This document shows positions 13,673 through 17,006 of a stretch of 17,006 bases of DNA, in pieces. Source of the DNA: a bacterium (GTDB taxonomy: Bacteria > Actinomycetota > Acidimicrobiia > UBA5794 > ZC4RG35); assembly GCA_028819835.1 (NCBI GenBank), contig JAPPKR010000276.1, positions 1 to 17,006 on the forward strand, written 5' to 3'. Both the position numbers and the translations under genes were made by a program. The notes below the pieces were generated by a model. The model was not told the DNA's origin and did no database searches. It saw nothing but the letters and a program-made list of their open reading frames with translations. Each line of letters opens with the position of its first letter. Position 1 is the stretch's first letter.

Positions 13673-15247
13673 ATGGTCGAAACCCTCATCAAAAACGGCA
13701 GAGTGTACGACGGCACAGGTTCAGAGTGGTTCAGCGCCTCGGTTGCCATTGAGAAAGCCAGAGTGCGACTCATCTCGGGTGACACCTCAAGTCTGAAGGC
13801 GGAGAGGGTGATCGATGCCACAGGCAAGATAGTGTGCCCGGGTTTTATCGATATGCACGCCCACTCAACTATGGTCATCCTCGCGCATCCCGAGCACGAG
13901 CCGAAGGTGCGCCAGGGTGTTACCACCGAGTTGATTGGTGTCGACGGCAATTCCTACGCCCCTTTCTTTTCTGCAGAGGACCTTCGTAACTGGGGAATGC
14001 TCAACGGGGGCCTGGATGGTCACCTGCCCGAGAACCCGCAGTGGCTCACCGTCGACGAGTACCTCTCTCAATACGATCGACGGGTTGCCGTCAACATTGC
14101 CTATGTCATAGGGAATGCTCCTCTTCGAATCTCGTCCGTCGGCTGGAATGACCGCCCTCCCTCTGACTCCGAGGCAAAGAAGATGCTGGAACTGCTGCGT
14201 TCCGGGATGCGCGACGGTGCATTTGGCATGTCCACCGGGCTCACCCCACCAGGCAGCTATGCAACAGCCGATGAGATCGCTGCGCTCTGCAAGGTTGTCC
14301 GTGACATGGGAGGCGTGTACGTCACCCACATTCGTTACGGATCCGGTGATGGCTTCATCGACCCCAACCGTGAGGCAGTCGACGTCGGGAGAAGAACGGG
14401 AGTGCCGGTCCATGTCTCGCACTACGCCAGCACCTGGAAGCGCAACGGCCAGTTCCGTCCCTTGCTGAGGCTGGTGGAGGATGCAACTTCCGACGGCGTT
14501 GATGTGACATTCGACGCCTACCCGTACGTACACACCGGCAGCCGTGCCCTGGTGATGATCCCCGAATGGACGCATGAGGGTGGGCCGCAGGCCCTTCTGG
14601 CGAGGCTCCGCGATCCGAAGGCTCGCAGTCGGATGCGTCAGGAGACCGATCCGCGGGCAGCTCGCTGGCGAGCGGGCGACGGAATCACCCTGGGCGGGTT
14701 TCGTAAGCCTCGGAACAAGAAGCTCGACGGGATGACCATCGGCCAGATTGCGGACGAACTGGCAAAAGATCCGCTTGATGCCCTGTGCGATCTCTTACTC
14801 GACGAGGATCTTGGCATCTCGGAGGTGGGTCTGTACGCCAACAACGCCACCAACAACCGCAAGGTCCTGGCCCACCCCAGATGCATGGTCGGAAGCGACG
14901 CCCTTCTCCTGGGCGACTACCCCAGCCCGCGTTCCTACGGCACGTTCCCCAAGATGCTGGGCGACCTCGTGCGTGAAGAGGGCCTATTGTCGATGGCGGA
15001 TGCGATTCGCAAAATGACTTCCCTGCCCGCCCAGCGACTCGGGTTACAAGATCGAGGGATTCTGCGTGATGGCTTCGCAGCCGATCTGGTCATTTTCGAC
15101 CCGCTCGAGGTTCACTCACCGGCAACCCTGGAGAGTCCGCGCCAGTTCCCTCGAGGGATTTCGCACGTCATGGTCAATGGTGTCCTCGTGATAGACGATG
15201 GGGAGCACACCGGCGCTCTCCCGGGCCGAGCCTTGCGGAATGGATGA
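13673..15247 (+). CDS. N-acyl-D-amino-acid deacylase-like amidohydrolase (D-aminoacylase family)
   Basis: A 524-residue metal-dependent hydrolase. The N-terminal beta domain starts LIKNGRVYDGTGSEWF. The metal site follows as GFIDMHAHS, with His62 and His64. His219 (YVTHIRYGSG), His247 and His250 (VPVHVSHYAS), and the catalytic Asp409 (MVGSDALLLGDYPSPRSYGT) match the order and spacing of D-aminoacylases. At the family's usual metal-binding cysteine (GNCG motif) this protein has Asp91 in LIGVDGNSYAPF. ATG 13673 was chosen because LIKNGRVYDG is the normal start; the frame is open to 13607, but that part lacks homology-like features. The next gene, another cyclic amidohydrolase, begins 18 bases later. 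The likely reaction is hydrolysis of an N-acyl or N-carbamoyl bond; the exact substrate is unknown, and the variant metal site makes it less certain. Confidence 0.88.
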   Translation: MVETLIKNGRVYDGTGSEWFSASVAIEKARVRLISGDTSSLKAERVIDATGKIVCPGFIDMHAHSTMVILAHPEHEPKVRQGVTTELIGVDGNSYAPFFSAEDLRNWGMLNGGLDGHLPENPQWLTVDEYLSQYDRRVAVNIAYVIGNAPLRISSVGWNDRPPSDSEAKKMLELLRSGMRDGAFGMSTGLTPPGSYATADEIAALCKVVRDMGGVYVTHIRYGSGDGFIDPNREAVDVGRRTGVPVHVSHYASTWKRNGQFRPLLRLVEDATSDGVDVTFDAYPYVHTGSRALVMIPEWTHEGGPQALLARLRDPKARSRMRQETDPRAARWRAGDGITLGGFRKPRNKKLDGMTIGQIADELAKDPLDALCDLLLDEDLGISEVGLYANNATNNRKVLAHPRCMVGSDALLLGDYPSPRSYGTFPKMLGDLVREEGLLSMADAIRKMTSLPAQRLGLQDRGILRDGFAADLVIFDPLEVHSPATLESPRQFPRGISHVMVNGVLVIDDGEHTGALPGRALRNG

Positions 15248-15265
15248 CCGAGCCCAGCGTTCGAT

Positions 15266-16657
15266 GTGTCCGGGGATTCGGATGACGCCACCGTGATCAT
15301 CAAGGGCGGCCGCGTTGTGACAGAAACCGGCGTTGTCGATGCGGACATCCTCGTCGTCGACGGGTCCATCCGCTCGATCGGATCCGGCCTCTCCGGGGGT
15401 CCGGTCGTGGATGCTCGCGGAGCATGGGTTTTGCCCGGCGTTGTCGATCCGCATCTGCACACATCGGTGGGTGGTTTCCACACCATGGATCCTCTCGCCG
15501 AGGATCTGAAGCAGGCGACCGCCGCGGCTCTCATGGGCGGTGTCACGACGGTCTCAGCCTATGTCAATCGTGGACCCGGGATGGGATTGATCGACGCCGT
15601 CAGATATCAAATCCAGTTCGGGAAAGAGCATTCTGCGGTCGACTTCGCCATCAACGCTCTGTGTCTTCCGGGGGACCCGCTGACCGAGGCGGTCGAGGAG
15701 GGCGTGAGGTTGGGCGTCACCACATACAAGGCCTTTCTCGGGTATTACGTGCGCGGTGTCATGATGGAAGACAACGAGTTGGTCGAGTTGATGACGGCAG
15801 TGGCGTCCCACGATGGCCTGGTGCTGATACATCCGGAGAACGGGAGAGCAACCAAGTACTACCACGACATCGAATACGCACGCGATCCAACTGATATCGA
15901 GGGCTTTATGCGATGTTCGCCGGGAATACTCGAAGCCGAAGGCATGTTCCGTGCAGCCGCGCTGGCCGAACTCACCGGGTGCGATGTGCTGTTTGTACAC
16001 CTGTCCGCAGGCGAGACCGTACGCGTGCTCTCCTGGCTGAAGGAGGGTGGAGGTCCGGTGCGGGTATGGAGCGAGACGCAGCCGCATTACCTCATATTGA
16101 CCGAGGACGCCCTCATCGAGCACGGTCCTCTCGCCAAGATAGGCCCCCCGCTTCGCAGGCGTGAGGATGTGGCTGCAGTCTGGGGCGCCGTCGAGGCAGG
16201 GCACCTTGACTTGCTTTCAAGCGATCACTCACCTCGCACGAAGGCAATGAAGCATGCCGCACCGAACATTTTCGACGCCCCATACGGCGGTATCACGCCG
16301 TCGGAGGCCCTACTTCCGCTGGCGTACGCGCTGGGCGTCGAGACGGGTCGATTCGACATGCGTCGCTTGGCGGAGTTGACCGCGACGAATGCCGCAAAGG
16401 CATACGGTCTCTACCCCCGAAAAGGCGCCATACGAGTTGGCGCCGACGCCGATTTTGCGATCGTCCCGATCGAGGGGGAACCCCGTGAGATAGGACCCCG
16501 GAATCTGCACGGTCGCTCGGACTACTCGATCTACACAGGCCTCACATCCAGAGGGTTCCCAAAGTACGTGGTGAGGCGGGGGTGTCTGGCAGTGTCGGAA
16601 GGTGAGGTGTTGGACAACCCGAGCGGCAGATACCTCGCTCGAGGCATGAAGCCGTGA
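15266..16657 (+). CDS. Hydantoinase / dihydropyrimidinase-type cyclic amidohydrolase
   Basis: A 463-residue enzyme of the hydantoinase-dihydroorotase group, which opens cyclic amide rings to N-carbamoyl or similar acids. All binuclear metal-site residues are seen: His63 and His65 in PGVVDPHLHT, Lys155 in TTYKAFLGYY (the lysine normally carbamylated), His189 in VLIHPENG, His245 in LFVHLSAGET and Asp320 in LLSSDHSPR. The C-terminal part GAIRVGADADFAIVPI and a late NLHGRSDYSIYTGL are usual for the family. Length is normal. The start is GTG 15266; GTG 15293, giving VIIKGGRVV, is an equally plausible start since many relatives begin there. Hydantoinase, dihydropyrimidinase and allantoinase cannot be told apart with confidence. 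It follows the deacylase by 18 bases and precedes a peptide-type permease, suggesting one operon. Confidence 0.9.
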   Translation: MSGDSDDATVIIKGGRVVTETGVVDADILVVDGSIRSIGSGLSGGPVVDARGAWVLPGVVDPHLHTSVGGFHTMDPLAEDLKQATAAALMGGVTTVSAYVNRGPGMGLIDAVRYQIQFGKEHSAVDFAINALCLPGDPLTEAVEEGVRLGVTTYKAFLGYYVRGVMMEDNELVELMTAVASHDGLVLIHPENGRATKYYHDIEYARDPTDIEGFMRCSPGILEAEGMFRAAALAELTGCDVLFVHLSAGETVRVLSWLKEGGGPVRVWSETQPHYLILTEDALIEHGPLAKIGPPLRRREDVAAVWGAVEAGHLDLLSSDHSPRTKAMKHAAPNIFDAPYGGITPSEALLPLAYALGVETGRFDMRRLAELTATNAAKAYGLYPRKGAIRVGADADFAIVPIEGEPREIGPRNLHGRSDYSIYTGLTSRGFPKYVVRRGCLAVSEGEVLDNPSGRYLARGMKP

Positions 16658-16696
16658 TTGCCGGCTCCCGCGTCGACTACTGACGGACTCTTGAGA

Positions 16697-17006
16697 ATGA
16701 CAAGAGTCATAGCAAGTCGTGCCCTGCAAGCGTTGGTCACCCTCCTCGGCGTCAGCGTGGTCGTATTCGCGTTGAGCCAATCGACCGGTAACCCGGTGGA
16801 CGTCCTGCTACCAGTAGAGGCGACGCCCGAACAGCGGATGCAATTGATCGATGAGCTGGGGTTGGATGAGCCGCTCGTCTCTCAGTATCTCACGTTTTTG
16901 GGCAATGTGATCCAGGGCGATTTTGGCAAATCGATACGGACCAAGCTACCGGTTCTTGAACTCGTTGTGGACCGCCTTGGGAACTCGGTCCTGCTGGTCA
17001 GCACGT
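16697..17006 (+). CDS. Oligopeptide/dipeptide ABC transporter permease, OppB/DppB type (3' truncated)
   Basis: The first 103 codons of a permease are present and run off the window. The opening TRVIASRALQALVTLLGVSV is the usual first membrane helix of DppB/OppB. It is followed by the periplasmic stretch with EQRMQLIDELGLDEPLVSQY, and then FLGNVIQGDFGKSI, the classic family motif before the second helix. ATG 16697 starts 39 bases after the hydantoinase stop; the ribosome site is weak. This is the only Opp-type permease seen, although two ATPases and a binding protein lie at 4989-8925. It may complete that transporter or belong to a second full transporter continuing past the edge. Confidence 0.93.
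   Translation, partial: MTRVIASRALQALVTLLGVSVVVFALSQSTGNPVDVLLPVEATPEQRMQLIDELGLDEPLVSQYLTFLGNVIQGDFGKSIRTKLPVLELVVDRLGNSVLLVST

Noticed and set aside
13485..13673. 62-codon plus-strand ORF ending at the deacylase start
   Set aside because: The overlap with the next start is suggestive, but there is no ribosome site, no domain and no coding-like pattern beyond chance.

Overview
The window (GC-rich, roughly 60% by eye) looks like a chromosomal piece of an actinomycetote, plausibly of the Acidimicrobiia type. The clues are two luciferase-like, probably F420-linked oxidoreductases, a lipoprotein with a long Thr/Ala/Glu/Pro linker after its lipobox, GTG starts, and tightly packed genes with 4-nt overlaps. 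The assignment is an inference from style, not from a marker gene.

Layout. (1) 1-2977, plus strand: the end of a carbohydrate ABC transporter operon. It holds the 3' end of a family 1 sugar-binding protein, a MalF/UgpA-type and a MalG/UgpE-type permease, then two unrecognised proteins that look like ferredoxin-fold (dimeric alpha+beta barrel) modules. All four junctions are 4-nt NTGA overlaps, one apparently using a CTG start. (2) 3041-3676, minus strand: a higBA toxin-antitoxin operon with a good promoter that has an inverted repeat in its spacer. (3) 3905-10794, plus strand: a luciferase-like oxidoreductase, two oligopeptide-type ABC ATPases (OppD/DppD- and OppF/DppF-like), a family 5 solute-binding lipoprotein, a second oxidoreductase paralogous to the first, and a family 2 amidohydrolase. 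An MFS transporter follows at 10916-12058. (4) 12059-13672: a convergent/divergent intergenic zone around a small minus-strand TM-helix (CmpX/mechanosensitive-channel-like) gene. It contains a strong bidirectional terminator, several inverted repeats and two diverged copies of a ~60-nt sequence that look like gene remnants. (5) 13673-17006, plus strand: an N-acyl-D-amino-acid deacylase-like amidohydrolase, a hydantoinase/dihydropyrimidinase-like cyclic amidohydrolase, and the start of an OppB/DppB-type permease cut by the window edge.

How they may work together. Regions 3 and 5 read as one uptake-and-breakdown locus for a small peptide-like or cyclic-amide compound. A lipoprotein captures it, an Opp/Dpp-type transporter imports it (ATPases upstream, permease downstream, separated by about 10 kb), luciferase-like oxidoreductases act on it redox-wise, and three different amidohydrolases open or trim amide bonds. 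The substrate cannot be read from the sequence. No tRNA, rRNA, CRISPR array, transposase or integrase gene was seen.
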